From: Acetobacter nitrogenifigens DSM 23921 = NBRC 105050
GTDB lineage: Bacteria; Pseudomonadota; Alphaproteobacteria; Acetobacterales; Acetobacteraceae
Length of the DNA stretch: 64,000 nucleotides
Reading direction: 5' to 3'
Assembly (NCBI RefSeq): GCF_000429165.1
Contig: NZ_AUBI01000005.1
Location: 229,893 to 293,892 of the forward strand
The position numbers and the translations under genes are program-made. Below the pieces are notes generated by a model. The model did not search any database. It was not told the origin of the DNA and saw only the letters and a program-made list of their open reading frames with translations. Positions 9,132 through 18,016 of this stretch are shown piece by piece (position 1 is the first letter of the stretch; every line of letters begins with the position of its first letter).

Positions 9132-10487
9132 ATGGCCGGGCGCGATCTCGACGATAGCGGCCTTTTCGGCGAACTGCGGCGCATGGTGCGCACGACCGGC
9201 ACGGTCGGCGGCATAGCCGCGCGGATAGCCGGTCACCGCATCGGCATCACCGGCGGCAGCGCCGCGCACGCAGAAGATCTGAAAGGCGTTCTCGGCGGCC
9301 TCAAGGGGCCGCTGATGAAAGCGGCTCAGCTTCTCGCAACGATTCCGGGCGCGCTGCCTGACGATTACGCGCTTGAACTGTCGCAACTCCAGTCAAACGC
9401 CCCGCCCATGGGGTGGAGTTTCGTACGTCGCCGCATGAGCACGGAACTCGGCCCGAACTGGCAGCAGCGCTTCAAACAGTTCGGACAGGAAGCCGCAGCC
9501 GCCGCCAGTCTGGGACAGGTCCACAAGGCCGTCCTGCCTGACGGAAAAATCGTCGCCTGCAAGCTGCAATATCCAGACATGACGACGACGGTCGAGGCCG
9601 ACCTCAAGCAATTCCGTATGGCGATGGGCGTCTACCATCGCCTCGACAACGCCATCAGACAGGATGACGTCATCGAGGAGTTGACCGAGCGCCTGCGCGA
9701 AGAGCTGGACTACACACGGGAAGCCGCGAACTTGCGGCTCTACGGCGTGATGCTCCGGAACTCCGAATCCGTCACCATACCACGCACAGTCCCTGATCTT
9801 TGCACACGGCGTCTGCTGACCATGCAATGGGTGGATGGACGCTCCCTGCAGTCGGTGCTCGACACAAACCCGTCACAGGAAGAGCGCAACGCCATGGCGC
9901 GCGCGTTGTTCGAAGCCTGGTATGTGCCGCTCTATCGCTACGGGGTGATTCATGGCGACCCGCACATGGGCAATTTCACCGTCCGCGACGATTTCGGATT
10001 CAATCTTCTGGACTTTGGCGCAATTCGTGTGTTTCGTCCGCGCTTTGTCCGCGGCATCATCGAACTTTGCGAAGGTTTGCGGGTCGGCGATCTCGATCGG
10101 ACCGCGCACGCTTATGAGATGTGGGGCTTCCGCAATCTGTCGCGTGACACAATGACTGTGCTCAACGAGTGGGCCAGCTTTCTCTACGAACCCCTGATGC
10201 AGGATCGTGAGCGCGCCATTCAGGAGGACGAGGGATCGATCTTCGGTCGTGATATCGCCGCACGAGTGCACGCAGGATTGCAACGCACGGGCGGCGTGAA
10301 ACCGCCGCGTGAATTTGTTCTGGTGGACCGGTCGGCCATCGGCCTTGGCTCGGTGTTCATGCGTCTGGGCGCAAAGCTGAACTGGCACAGAATGTTTCAG
10401 GACCTGATTGCGGATTTCAATGAAGATGACCTCGCACGTCGTCAACAGGCGGCGCTTCAGGAGGCTGGCGTAAAAGTCGGCGCGTAA
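9132..10487 (+). CDS. ABC1/UbiB family atypical protein kinase
   Basis: A protein of 451 residues of the AarF/UbiB/ADCK fold. The family KxGQ motif appears here in altered form as LKGPLMKAAQLLATIPGALP. It is followed by AAAASLGQVHKAVLPDG (alanine-rich loop) and VACKLQYPD (the nucleotide-binding lysine). The catalytic region is VIHGDPHMGNFTV, and the metal-binding motif is LLDFGAIR. Family members support ubiquinone synthesis or quinone and lipid handling at the inner membrane. The one-base spacing to the upstream peptidase gene suggests an operon. True UbiB usually has two C-terminal membrane helices. I see none here, so this may be a soluble paralogue rather than the ubiquinone protein itself. 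Confidence 0.85.
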   Translation: MAGRDLDDSGLFGELRRMVRTTGTVGGIAARIAGHRIGITGGSAAHAEDLKGVLGGLKGPLMKAAQLLATIPGALPDDYALELSQLQSNAPPMGWSFVRRRMSTELGPNWQQRFKQFGQEAAAAASLGQVHKAVLPDGKIVACKLQYPDMTTTVEADLKQFRMAMGVYHRLDNAIRQDDVIEELTERLREELDYTREAANLRLYGVMLRNSESVTIPRTVPDLCTRRLLTMQWVDGRSLQSVLDTNPSQEERNAMARALFEAWYVPLYRYGVIHGDPHMGNFTVRDDFGFNLLDFGAIRVFRPRFVRGIIELCEGLRVGDLDRTAHAYEMWGFRNLSRDTMTVLNEWASFLYEPLMQDRERAIQEDEGSIFGRDIAARVHAGLQRTGGVKPPREFVLVDRSAIGLGSVFMRLGAKLNWHRMFQDLIADFNEDDLARRQQAALQEAGVKVGA

Positions 10488-10935
10488 GCCAGTGTGCTCA
10501 GACATACACGACTGTCTTTTGCCTGCTCCTGCGGCGTAGTGCCCGCACGTCCATCCGTGGCGCACGTGCATAGCCTCCGAGTTAACGCCCCCCCAAAGTT
10601 GCACTCGCGAACGACCCGGCTGACGCGCGTTCGGAGTATACCGTCTCCACCGCCATCAAGCGCAATCGTCGCTCTGGCCGGGCCCCAGCATTTTTCATCT
10701 CCGAAACCTAGGCTGCTGCCCGTACGCTTGTGCGACGCGCCGAAACCGTTCGTAACGCGTCAAAAGCAAAATATGTGATATACAGAGCGCACAGGACATT
10801 CCTGTTTGTCTCCCATAACAGGATAAACCCGATGAACGCCCTCCGGACGTCGACTCCCGGCGCGCTACCGTGCCGCCCGGCTCGGCGCGCGCGTCCTGAT
10901 CTCTCCAAAAATTCCCACAAGCATCGTGTGAAGTC
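10488..10935. other. Intergenic region between the UbiB-like and acyltransferase genes
   Basis: About 450 bases with no protein I can support. A short dyad ACAGGA-CAT-TCCTGT lies at 10791-10805. It sits 130 bases before the acyltransferase start, close to an AT-rich stretch (AAAATATGTGATATACA) that could hold the promoter. Nothing else stands out. Confidence 0.4.
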
Positions 10936-11865
10936 ATGAGTTCGGATATCGCGTTGCCCCGAAGTCGCCGCTTCCGGGCCTATATGACGGAAATGAGTTT
11001 CAATGGAGCGGTCGGTCTGATGCGACTTATCGGTCCGGCTCATGCCTCTTACGTCGGCGCGAAACTTGCCGGATTTATTGGTCCTTTTCTCTCATCGACG
11101 AGAACCGGGATGCAGAATCTGGCAATCGCCTTCCCTGACATGGAAGACAGGGAGAGAAGGCAGGTCGTTCGTGGAGCCTGGGACAATCTTGGCCGCGTAA
11201 TCGGAGAGTTTTCCCACCTCCGAAACTTCGCTCGCACCTCCAGCGGACCGGGCTGGGAAATCGCGGGAGAGGAACACATCGCAGCCGCGTGGCGGAATGG
11301 ACAGCCTCCGATTTTCTTTTCTGCCCATGTCGGAAATTGGGAAATGATTCTTCCGATTGCTGGCGCTTTGGGATTGCCGGTCGGCGGGGTTTATCGCGCG
11401 GCGTCGAATCCGATCGTCGAGCGCCTCGTTCAGGGCATCCGCCATGAAGCGGGGAATGGAACGTCTATGTTCCCCAAGGGATCGCGCGGCGCCCGATCCA
11501 TCGTCGGACACATGGCTTCAGGCGGGACAGTCGGTCTTCTTGTCGATCAGAAAATGAACGATGGCATCGCCGTCCCTTTTTTCGGCAGGGATGCGTGGAC
11601 CGCGCCTGCCCTCGCGCAGTTGGCAATGCGCTTCCAGCGCGACATCGTGCCCATCCGCGTCGTACGGCTTGGCGCCGCACGTTTTCAGCTTATTTGTGAA
11701 CCTGCCCTGACAATTACAAAGACAGGGGAGCGCGCGGCGGACGAGCTCTCCATCATGAAGCTTGTCAACGCGCATGTTGAACGGTGGGTCGCGGAAGAGC
11801 CACATCAATGGCTGTGGTTTCACCGCAGATGGCCCAAGCACGAGACCACTGCAACATCACACTGA
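10936..11865 (+). CDS. Lipid A biosynthesis acyltransferase (LpxL/HtrB family)
   Basis: A protein of 309 residues of the lysophospholipid acyltransferase superfamily that transfers a secondary acyl chain to lipid A at the inner membrane. The H-x4-E catalytic motif is HVGNWE, starting at residue 131. Before it are the family elements NLAIAFPDM and WDNLGRVIGEFSHL; after it are GGVYRAASNPIVERLV, FPKGSRGARSIV and VGLLVDQKMNDG. The C-terminus carries EEPHQWLWFHRRWP, the usual closing motif. The start at 10936 is an ATG. It appears monocistronic. Confidence 0.92.
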   Translation: MSSDIALPRSRRFRAYMTEMSFNGAVGLMRLIGPAHASYVGAKLAGFIGPFLSSTRTGMQNLAIAFPDMEDRERRQVVRGAWDNLGRVIGEFSHLRNFARTSSGPGWEIAGEEHIAAAWRNGQPPIFFSAHVGNWEMILPIAGALGLPVGGVYRAASNPIVERLVQGIRHEAGNGTSMFPKGSRGARSIVGHMASGGTVGLLVDQKMNDGIAVPFFGRDAWTAPALAQLAMRFQRDIVPIRVVRLGAARFQLICEPALTITKTGERAADELSIMKLVNAHVERWVAEEPHQWLWFHRRWPKHETTATSH

Positions 11866-12067
11866 GGGACGCGACCACCCATTCACTCTTTCGCTTACAT
11901 GAGCAAATTTTTTGTACAGCCGCTTTGAAAAACTCCAGCCCGCGTTTGCGGCGGAGCGTTCTCACGCGTAATCTCGACGGACTCTGGGCCCGCTGCATCC
12001 TGCCAACATCAGGCTTTAATTCAACTGACGGTCTCTGCCCACGACCCCGCACGAGAGAGCTCAGACA

Positions 12068-12496
12068 ATGGCTTTTTCAGACGACGCCATCGAACATCTC
12101 GCCCGACGATTGCTCGATTACAGCCTTCCAAAACAGGAGTGGACGCATGAAGCCCACTTTGCAGCAACCTTGTGGCTTTTGAGAAAACGTCCTGACCTCA
12201 CGACCCCAGACGCGCTACGCACCCTCATCACCACTTATAACGACGCCACCAACACACCGAACACCGATGTCAGCGGCTATCATCACACCATCACGCAGGC
12301 GTCCCTGAGAGGCGCGCGGCATCATCTGACGACACACACGCCGGACACGCCCCTGCATATCCTGCTCAGCCACACCATGGCGTCGCCCCTCGGACGCTCT
12401 GACTGGCTTCTGTCCTACTGGACACGCCCGGTTCTTTTCAGTCCAGTCGCCAGACATACCTGGGTAGAACCCGACTTTTCCCCTCTTCCTTTTTGA
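12068..12496 (+). CDS. Small conserved-type protein of unknown function
   Basis: A protein of 142 residues with no signal peptide or membrane segment. Its most distinctive feature is EWTHEAHFAATLWLLRKRP near residues 22-40: an H-x2-H helix preceded by tryptophan. Later come YHHTITQASLRGARHH and SHTMASPLGRSDWLLSYW. I recall small uncharacterised bacterial proteins with the same 'WTHxAHL' opening, but no assigned role. Histidines are frequent, so metal binding is possible. It precedes the acuR-like gene by about 100 bases on the same strand but is probably separate, because the acuR operator lies between them. Confidence 0.7.
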   Translation: MAFSDDAIEHLARRLLDYSLPKQEWTHEAHFAATLWLLRKRPDLTTPDALRTLITTYNDATNTPNTDVSGYHHTITQASLRGARHHLTTHTPDTPLHILLSHTMASPLGRSDWLLSYWTRPVLFSPVARHTWVEPDFSPLPF

Positions 12497-12577
12497 ATTC
12501 CACTTCGCGTCAAGCGCCGCTAACGCGGCCGCTCTCATTTTCTTGATCTCACTCTCCTGTTTCGCAACTTGTTTAAT

Positions 12578-12591
12578 TAGACGATCGTCTA
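12578..12591. promoter_or_regulatory. Perfect 14-bp palindromic operator before the acuR-like gene
   Basis: TAGACGATCGTCTA is a perfect inverted repeat ending 12 bases before the ATG of the TetR gene at 12604. TAGAC...GTCTA dyads are typical of the NemR/AcuR branch of TetR regulators. The position over the promoter and leader implies autorepression of the regulator and its downstream reductase gene. Confidence 0.7.
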
Positions 12592-12603
12592 CAATATTGC
12601 GCC

Positions 12604-13260
12604 ATGGACGCAACCGCCCCTATTCGACGCAGAGGACGCCCCCCTGGACGTTCCGACACGCACGCAGCCACGCGCGAACGACTTTTGCGGGCGGGCGTGG
12701 CTGCGCTGACTGAACAGGGGTTTCTTGGGACAGGTCTGGACGCGATCCTTAAAGACGCAAGCGTGCCTAAAGGTTCTTTTTATTACTACTTCGACAGTAA
12801 GGAGGCGCTGGGGTTGGCCCTGATCGACTCCTACGCCGACTATTTCAACGCCAAACTCGACAAATGGCTGACAGACAGAGATGCCCCTCCCTTGGAGCGG
12901 GTGGAGAATTTTGTCGCCGACGCAGCCGCCGGCATGATGCGGCATGACTTTCGGCGCGGTTGCCTGATCGGGAACCTCACGCAGGAATTCTCATCCGTTC
13001 CCGAGAGCCTCCAACTGGCGTTGCAGAACGTCATGCGCGAGTGGGAACGACGCCTTGCCGTCTGCCTCGCAGAACTCGACGCCGGACGAGCCCAAATCTG
13101 GGCGACATTTTTCTGGATCGGATGGGAAGGCGCCGTGCTCCGCGCACGTATGGAACGTTCGTCTCACCCTCTCGACATTTTCTCAAACGGCTTCTTCGCG
13201 CTCGTTCGCGGCGAACCATCGCCATTCGACCAGACAGCCGACGCTTCACCAGCTTTCTGA
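12604..13260 (+). CDS. acuR: TetR family repressor, AcuR/NemR-like
   Basis: A protein of 218 residues. The N-terminal arm is arginine/proline-rich (RRRGRPPGRSDTHAATRERL), and the DNA-binding domain reads ALTEQGFLGTGLDAIL...VPKGSFYYYFDSKEALGLAL. This is the pattern of AcuR/NemR-type regulators that sense acrylate or other electrophiles. The ligand domain contains C-terminal elements typical of the branch (DFRRGCLIGNLTQE, with a cysteine that could be the electrophile sensor). It lies 13 bases before the acuI-like reductase start, in the same orientation, behind a perfect palindrome. The assignment to AcuR rests on family resemblance and this neighbour. Confidence 0.8.
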   Translation: MDATAPIRRRGRPPGRSDTHAATRERLLRAGVAALTEQGFLGTGLDAILKDASVPKGSFYYYFDSKEALGLALIDSYADYFNAKLDKWLTDRDAPPLERVENFVADAAAGMMRHDFRRGCLIGNLTQEFSSVPESLQLALQNVMREWERRLAVCLAELDAGRAQIWATFFWIGWEGAVLRARMERSSHPLDIFSNGFFALVRGEPSPFDQTADASPAF

Positions 13261-13273
13261 AGGGGATTCTCCA

Positions 13274-14257
13274 ATGTTTGACGCCCTGTTGATAGAAAAA
13301 TCTCCTGACGGACAGCAAAGCGTTCATGTCCGGCAAGTCGATGAAACGTCTCTCCCCGACGGGGACGTAACCGTTCGCGTCGAATGGTCGACGCTCAATT
13401 ACAAGGACGCGCTCGCCATCACAGGGCGGGGACCCATCATTCGGCAATTCCCCATGGCGCCCGGCGTCGATTTCGCGGGCGTCGTCGAAAAATCGTCCAG
13501 CTCCGCCTACGCCCCCGGCGACCGCGTGCTGCTCAATGGCTGGGGAGTCGGAGAGAGGCATTGGGGAGGACTCGCGCAGAAGGCCCGCGTGCCCGCCGAG
13601 TGGTTGACGCCGCTTCCATCTGCGTTCTCCACCCGCTCGGCCATGGCGTTGGGAACAGCAGGTTACACGGCAATGCTCTGCATTCTCGCGCTTCAGCAGC
13701 AAGGCGTTACGAAGGAAAGCGGACCTGTGCTCGTCACGGGCGCGTCCGGAGGCGTCGGAAGCGTCGCGGTCATGCTTCTTGCCCGCCTTGGCCATCACGT
13801 CGTCGCCGTAACTGGACGGGAGACAGAACGCGACCACCTTACGCAACTTGGCGCTGCTGAGATTCTTCCCCGGGAGGACTTCAGCAAACCCGGAAAGCCA
13901 CTGGAGAAAACGCGGTGGGCTGGCGCTGTCGACGTCGCCGGCGGTCAGGTTCTGGCCAATGTCTGCGCTTCCATGAAGCCTGGCGGCGTAGTTACGGCGT
14001 GCGGCCTCGCCGCAGGAATGGATTTTCCGGCGACCGTCGCCCCCTTCATCCTGCGCGGCGTCACTCTTGTCGGCATCGACAGCGTGATGTGCGATCATGG
14101 CCGCCGGGTGAAAGCATGGGACGCGCTTGCGGAACTTGTCGACATGGAGAAACTCGACAGCCAGACAAAAGAAATTACGCTACGGGATGCAGCCGAAGCG
14201 GCGACGGCGCTGCTTGACGGAAAACTGCACGGCCGGGTCGTCGTGAAGCTGGACTGA
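13274..14257 (+). CDS. acuI: Acrylyl-CoA reductase-type quinone oxidoreductase (AcuI/YhdH family)
   Basis: A zinc-free MDR enzyme of 327 residues. The N-terminal GroES-like part has VEWSTLNYKDALAITG and FPMAPGVDFAGVVE. The Rossmann part has VLVTGASGGVGSVAVML and VVAVTGRETERD, the latter typical of NADPH preference. LNGWGVGERHWGGLAQ is characteristic of the YhdH/AcuI branch. That branch reduces the toxic intermediate acrylyl-CoA to propionyl-CoA. The gene follows the TetR gene directly with a ribosome-binding sequence (AGGGGATTCTCC). No DMSP lyase or acrylate-CoA ligase gene is near, so the likely job is detoxification of acrylyl-CoA or related electrophiles. Confidence 0.88.
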   Translation: MFDALLIEKSPDGQQSVHVRQVDETSLPDGDVTVRVEWSTLNYKDALAITGRGPIIRQFPMAPGVDFAGVVEKSSSSAYAPGDRVLLNGWGVGERHWGGLAQKARVPAEWLTPLPSAFSTRSAMALGTAGYTAMLCILALQQQGVTKESGPVLVTGASGGVGSVAVMLLARLGHHVVAVTGRETERDHLTQLGAAEILPREDFSKPGKPLEKTRWAGAVDVAGGQVLANVCASMKPGGVVTACGLAAGMDFPATVAPFILRGVTLVGIDSVMCDHGRRVKAWDALAELVDMEKLDSQTKEITLRDAAEAATALLDGKLHGRVVVKLD

Positions 14258-14640
14258 TAGCGGCGTTTTTTGCCAGCTTATCGTCCAGACACTCTAGCAG
14301 TGCAGACGGCAAAAGGCGATAAGTCCCCCCTCTCCCGCCAGTTCAGCGTAGACTGATATCCAGCAAAACTCGACCCGCCGGGATCGTCCCCCGGCAGCAG
14401 GCAAGCGGCAGGACGCATCGTAACTTTATTCCCTAATGGACTTCAGGCACACAGATCGTCGCAAGCGCTTCTCATCGATAGCCAAATTGAACGCACGAGC
14501 GTTACAATCGTGCGCCCGGTAAGGAGCGCCGTTCGTGCATCGCGCGCATAGTTACAGAGATGCGCTTTGCAACTATGGTCGTGTGTGTTGTTACGCAGTT
14601 CTTCTTGCCCACCCCCCTCTGGCTGAGCTTTGATCCGCGC
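14258..14640. other. Intergenic region downstream of acuI with an interleaved inverted repeat
   Basis: About 380 bases. At its start TTTTGCC (14268-14274) and CTTATCG (14277-14283) are followed, after 24 bases, by GGCAAAA (14308-14314) and CGATAAG (14317-14323). The order A-B-A'-B' cannot form two nested hairpins and gives either a pseudoknot or two exclusive hairpins. The rest has no gene I can support. Confidence 0.4.
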
Positions 14641-15204
14641 ATGAATTCCCGCCTCGCCCTGCCGACACTCGCACTCGCCGCACTCCTCTCAGCGTGCGCG
14701 ACCACTCCGGATGGTCCGTCCGTTCCCGTGATGCCGCCACCGGGTAAAAGTTTCGCGCAGTTTTCGCAGGAATCGGGCTTCTGCAAATCCCAGGCGACGA
14801 ACGCCGTCCATGGACAGGCGGAAAACGCAAACCACCGCGCCATCGTCGGCGCCCTGATCCCTACCGCTATCGGAGCCGGCCTGGGCGCAGCAATCGGATC
14901 GGCTTACGGAGATCCGTGGCATGGGTCCTATGCGGGCACCGGCGCAGGGATCGGCGCAGGGTCTGGCGTCGCCGTTGGAGGCGCCATGGGCATGGCCTCG
15001 TCCAGCCGGGCCCAGGGCGGTATTCAGCAGCAGTATGACAACGTCTACGCAGCATGCATGCTGACTTACGGCAACCTAATCCCCGGCATGACCCAACGGC
15101 CGTCCTACACACCGAGCGGCGCAGCCCCTCCCATGGGACCGCCCCCCGGATCGGCGCAGCCTTATGGCGGTTATGGCTATGGCGGAGGTCCAGGGGGCTA
15201 CTAG
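14641..15204 (+). CDS. Glycine-zipper lipoprotein
   Basis: A protein of 187 residues. It begins with a lipoprotein signal (MNSRLALPTLALAALLSAC; lipobox LSAC), so the mature protein starts at Cys19 and is probably anchored to the outer membrane. Residues 62-115 are a glycine/alanine-rich double glycine-zipper (IGAGLGAAIGSAYG; GIGAGSGVAVGGAMGM) able to insert in membranes. The tail is proline/glycine/tyrosine-rich (YGGYGYGGGPGGY). Two pairs of cysteines (GFCKS, AACML) may form disulfides. I chose 14641 because it gives the signal peptide directly. The function is unknown; similar proteins are common in Acetobacteraceae envelopes. Confidence 0.8.
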   Translation: MNSRLALPTLALAALLSACATTPDGPSVPVMPPPGKSFAQFSQESGFCKSQATNAVHGQAENANHRAIVGALIPTAIGAGLGAAIGSAYGDPWHGSYAGTGAGIGAGSGVAVGGAMGMASSSRAQGGIQQQYDNVYAACMLTYGNLIPGMTQRPSYTPSGAAPPMGPPPGSAQPYGGYGYGGGPGGY

Positions 15205-15243
15205 CCTGCTGGATCGAGACTGTGGCGGCGAGTTGAGGCCGAC

Positions 15244-16005
15244 TCAGGCGGACTGCTCGCGTAAAGCACGCGCAAGATCAGCGATACGCTGACGCGCAGA
15301 GGGTAATGGGCGATGGAGTGGGCCAAACACGTCACGCCATAAAAAATGTCCCGTGAGCCGCAAACCTTCGCTCCATTGCTCCGGCGTTCCAAAATCCGAC
15401 GGGTCCATGAACAACGCCGGCAACGGTAGAAGCCGCTGTGCCCATATCCCCGCTGCGTCCCGCGATACCGCGCGGCCCGTGCGTGGAGAGACGTAGGCCA
15501 ACCCCTCTCGCTCGCCCGTTGCTGCGCAAGCCGAAAGATCGAGCGCAAACCCCAGGTCAGCCAGAAGCGCCATTTCCCAACGGAGCAGATTTGCAAATGC
15601 GTCTTCCTCCCGAGGAAGAGCGGACAGCACCGCTACCGTATCGTCGAACAGATGCGGATGCGGTTGCCGCTCCGGCAGCGCCAGATCCGCGACGGCGCAA
15701 ATAGAGGATAAGCATGAGAGGGCGATACGGGACTGGATGGCGCGGCCCGCGATTGCCGCGACGGCCTCACCAACAAGCGAACCGAGTTGCTCGGCGGAAC
15801 GCGCCCGCCATTGCGCATGAACCAGATTGCCCGGTTGCCACATGGCCGCATTGCGCCGGGCGCCGCCGCCACGCGCAAGACCATGCACGACACCATGTTC
15901 TGCTGAAAACAGGTGGACGAGAAGATCGGCCTCGCCAAACGGGGCCGTAGAAAGAACAAGGGCGGGCGCCTCCCATTCCAGGGAAGCCCCGCCCTCCTTC
16001 GTCAC
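15244..16005 (-). CDS. recO: DNA repair protein RecO
   Basis: A protein of 253 residues that helps load RecA on SSB-coated DNA in the RecFOR gap-repair pathway. The N-terminal OB fold reads EAPALVLSTAPFGEADLLVHLFSAEHG, followed by GLARGGGARR. The helical domain follows, and the C-terminal zinc-like region carries CAATGEREGLAYVSPRTGRAVSR. The start is a GTG, 16 bases after the tsf stop, so it is probably the last gene of the rpsB-tsf-recO cluster. Confidence 0.92.
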   Translation of the reverse strand: MTKEGGASLEWEAPALVLSTAPFGEADLLVHLFSAEHGVVHGLARGGGARRNAAMWQPGNLVHAQWRARSAEQLGSLVGEAVAAIAGRAIQSRIALSCLSSICAVADLALPERQPHPHLFDDTVAVLSALPREEDAFANLLRWEMALLADLGFALDLSACAATGEREGLAYVSPRTGRAVSRDAAGIWAQRLLPLPALFMDPSDFGTPEQWSEGLRLTGHFLWRDVFGPLHRPLPSARQRIADLARALREQSA

Positions 16006-16021
16006 CGGAGAGAGACCGACC

Positions 16022-16927
16022 TCAGCCGCCAGCAGCCTTAGCCACTTCTGCGGCGAAATCGCTCTCCTCCTTCTCGATGCCTTCGCCGAGGTGGAAGCGG
16101 TCGAACGCAGCGAGCTTGACGCCAGCCTTGTCGAGGATCGCTTTCACGCGGCTCTCGCCGTCATGCACCCACACCTGCTCCAGAAGAACGACTTCCTCGT
16201 AGAACTTGCGGATACGGCCTTCGATCATCTTCTCAATGATCGCTTCCGGCTTGCCGGACTCACGCGCCTGCTCCTTGAGAACTTCACGCTCACGCTCGAC
16301 CGAAGCCGGGTCGATGCTGCTGATATCCAGCGCAGCCGGACGGGTCGCCGCGACATGCATGCCAACCTGACGACCCAGAGCGACGATCGCGTCGCCAGCC
16401 GTCGGCGCTTCAACCGCAGCCAGAACGCCGATCTTGCCGAGGCCCGGCTTCAGGGCGCCATGGACATAGGTCGCGACCTCGCCCGACGGGACTTCCAGAA
16501 CGCGCACGCGGCGGATCGACATGTTCTCGCCGATCGTCGCGATCAGGTGCGTCAGCTCTTCGGCGACCGTACGACCGGTCTCCAGAGCAGCGGCCTTCAC
16601 GGTCTCAAGGTCATCGCCAACCTTCAGAGCGACCTTCGCCACGGACTCGACAAAGCCCTGGAAGGCCTCGTTGCGCGCAACGAAATCGGTTTCGGCGTTG
16701 ACTTCGACCATCGCGCCACGACGGCCTTCCGACACGACGCCGACAAGGCCTTCGGCCGTGACGCGACCGGACTTTTTCGCTGCCGCGGCGAGGCCCTTCG
16801 TGCGCAGCCAGTCGATGGCGGCTTCAATGTCGCCACCCGCCTCGTTCAGCGCCTTCTTGCAGTCCATCATGCCTGCGCCGGTCTTCTCGCGAAGATCCTT
16901 CACCAGCGCTGCGGTGATTTCCGCCAT
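16022..16927 (-). CDS. tsf: Translation elongation factor Ts
   Basis: The nucleotide exchange factor for EF-Tu. It has 301 residues. The UBA-like N-terminal domain has [19 protein letters not shown], and [15 protein letters not shown] leads into the core. The conserved [13 protein letters not shown] segment is present, as is the C-terminal dimerisation region (REKVKE-like [17 protein letters not shown]). It follows rpsB on the same strand after about 100 bases that contain two strong stem-loops. Confidence 0.97.
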   Translation of the reverse strand: MAEITAALVKDLREKTGAGMMDCKKALNEAGGDIEAAIDWLRTKGLAAAAKKSGRVTAEGLVGVVSEGRRGAMVEVNAETDFVARNEAFQGFVESVAKVALKVGDDLETVKAAALETGRTVAEELTHLIATIGENMSIRRVRVLEVPSGEVATYVHGALKPGLGKIGVLAAVEAPTAGDAIVALGRQVGMHVAATRPAALDISSIDPASVEREREVLKEQARESGKPEAIIEKMIEGRIRKFYEEVVLLEQVWVHDGESRVKAILDKAGVKLAAFDRFHLGEGIEKEESDFAAEVAKAAGG

Positions 16928-16948
16928 AGTCCCATCTCCAGAATAGCG

Positions 16949-16980
16949 GCAAGCACGTCGCCATTGCGGGACGTGCTTGC
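16949..16980 (-). terminator. Stem-loop between rpsB and tsf (tsf-proximal)
   Basis: GCAAGCACGTC and GACGTGCTTGC form a perfect 11-bp stem around a 10-base loop in the rpsB-tsf spacer. No T-run follows, so it may act as a partial terminator, a processing site or a 3'-end stabiliser that sets the rpsB:tsf ratio. Confidence 0.5.
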
Positions 16981-17001
16981 GTTCATGCTCAAAATCGTGC
17001 G

Positions 17002-17023
17002 CGCTCCGGATTATCCCGGAGCG
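17002..17023 (-). terminator. Stem-loop immediately after rpsB
   Basis: CGCTCCGG and CCGGAGCG form a perfect 8-bp stem around ATTATC, starting 6 bases past the rpsB stop codon. It stands in tandem with the hairpin at 16949-16980. Neither has a classical T-run on the minus strand. Confidence 0.5.
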
Positions 17024-17029
17024 TCGTCA

Positions 17030-17821
17030 TCAGGCTGCGGGAGCAGCCTCTGCGGCGGCCAGTTCGGCAGCTTCGATCGCGGGATCGATCGGCGCTTCTT
17101 CGGACGCGCCGATGTCGCGGCCAGAGGCGCTCAGCTCGGCGGAAATGCCGTCAAGAACGGCGCCCGACACGAGGTTGCAGTACAGCTCGATCGCGCGGAT
17201 GGCGTCGTCGTTGCCCGGGATCGGGAACGTCACGCCTTCAGGGTTCGAGTTGCTGTCGAGGACCGCGATGACCGGGATGCCAAGCTTGTTGGCTTCCTCA
17301 ACCGCCAGCTTCTCCTTCGTCGTGTCGATGACGAACAGGATGTCCGGAAGGCCGCCCATCTCCTTGATTCCGCCGAGGGAGCGCTCAAGCTTCTCCTTGT
17401 CGCGGGTGATGTCGAGGACTTCCTTCTTGGTCAGACCATGGGTGTCGCCAGCCAGCATGTCTTCGATCTGACGAAGGCGCTTGATGGAGCCCGTGATGGT
17501 CTTCCAGTTCGTCAGCATGCCGCCGAGCCAGCGGTGGTTGACGTAATACTGGCCGCAACGCTGCGCAGCTTCGGCGACCTGATCGGCCGCGGCGCGCTTC
17601 GTGCCGACGAACAGGACACGACCGCCGCCAGCGACGGTGTCACGCACGGCCTTCAGGGCGCGGTCGAGAAGGACCACCGTCTGCTGCAGGTCGATGATGT
17701 GGACCTGGTTGCGCACGCCGAACAGGTACGGCGCCATGCGCGGGTTCCAGCGGCGGGTGTGGTGACCAAAGTGAACGCCGGCTTCGAGGAGCTGACGCAG
17801 GGTGAAATCGGGCATCGCCAT
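17030..17821 (-). CDS. rpsB: 30S ribosomal protein S2
   Basis: A protein of 263 residues of the small ribosomal subunit. The N-terminus [22 protein letters not shown] is diagnostic. Other conserved segments are [29 protein letters not shown] and [17 protein letters not shown]. The C-terminal tail is alanine/glutamate-rich, as in other alphaproteobacteria. The start could be 17821 (MAMPDF) or 17815 (MPDF). It is the first gene of the rpsB-tsf-recO cluster; the 195 bases upstream probably carry its promoter and leader. Confidence 0.97.
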   Translation of the reverse strand: MAMPDFTLRQLLEAGVHFGHHTRRWNPRMAPYLFGVRNQVHIIDLQQTVVLLDRALKAVRDTVAGGGRVLFVGTKRAAADQVAEAAQRCGQYYVNHRWLGGMLTNWKTITGSIKRLRQIEDMLAGDTHGLTKKEVLDITRDKEKLERSLGGIKEMGGLPDILFVIDTTKEKLAVEEANKLGIPVIAVLDSNSNPEGVTFPIPGNDDAIRAIELYCNLVSGAVLDGISAELSASGRDIGASEEAPIDPAIEAAELAAAEAAPAA

Positions 17822-18016
17822 GATGCGGTATCCTTAGGTTCCGGTTATTCCTCCGCAGCGCATCGGCCCGACAATGCCGGACACCAGGAATCGCGCCGCG
17901 TGCGTAGTCCCGCGCGTCTCCACGCGGACGCGCCGCATATGGCGGTTTCAGGCCGAAAAAGCAACCCTTCGCGTCACTCCGTCTGGCGTCGGACATGACG
18001 AGCCTGCGTCACCGTG

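Noticed and set aside
15827..17998. A 723-codon plus-strand frame opposite recO, tsf and rpsB
   Set aside because: It is the antisense of three well-identified genes, has no family features and no ribosome-binding site.
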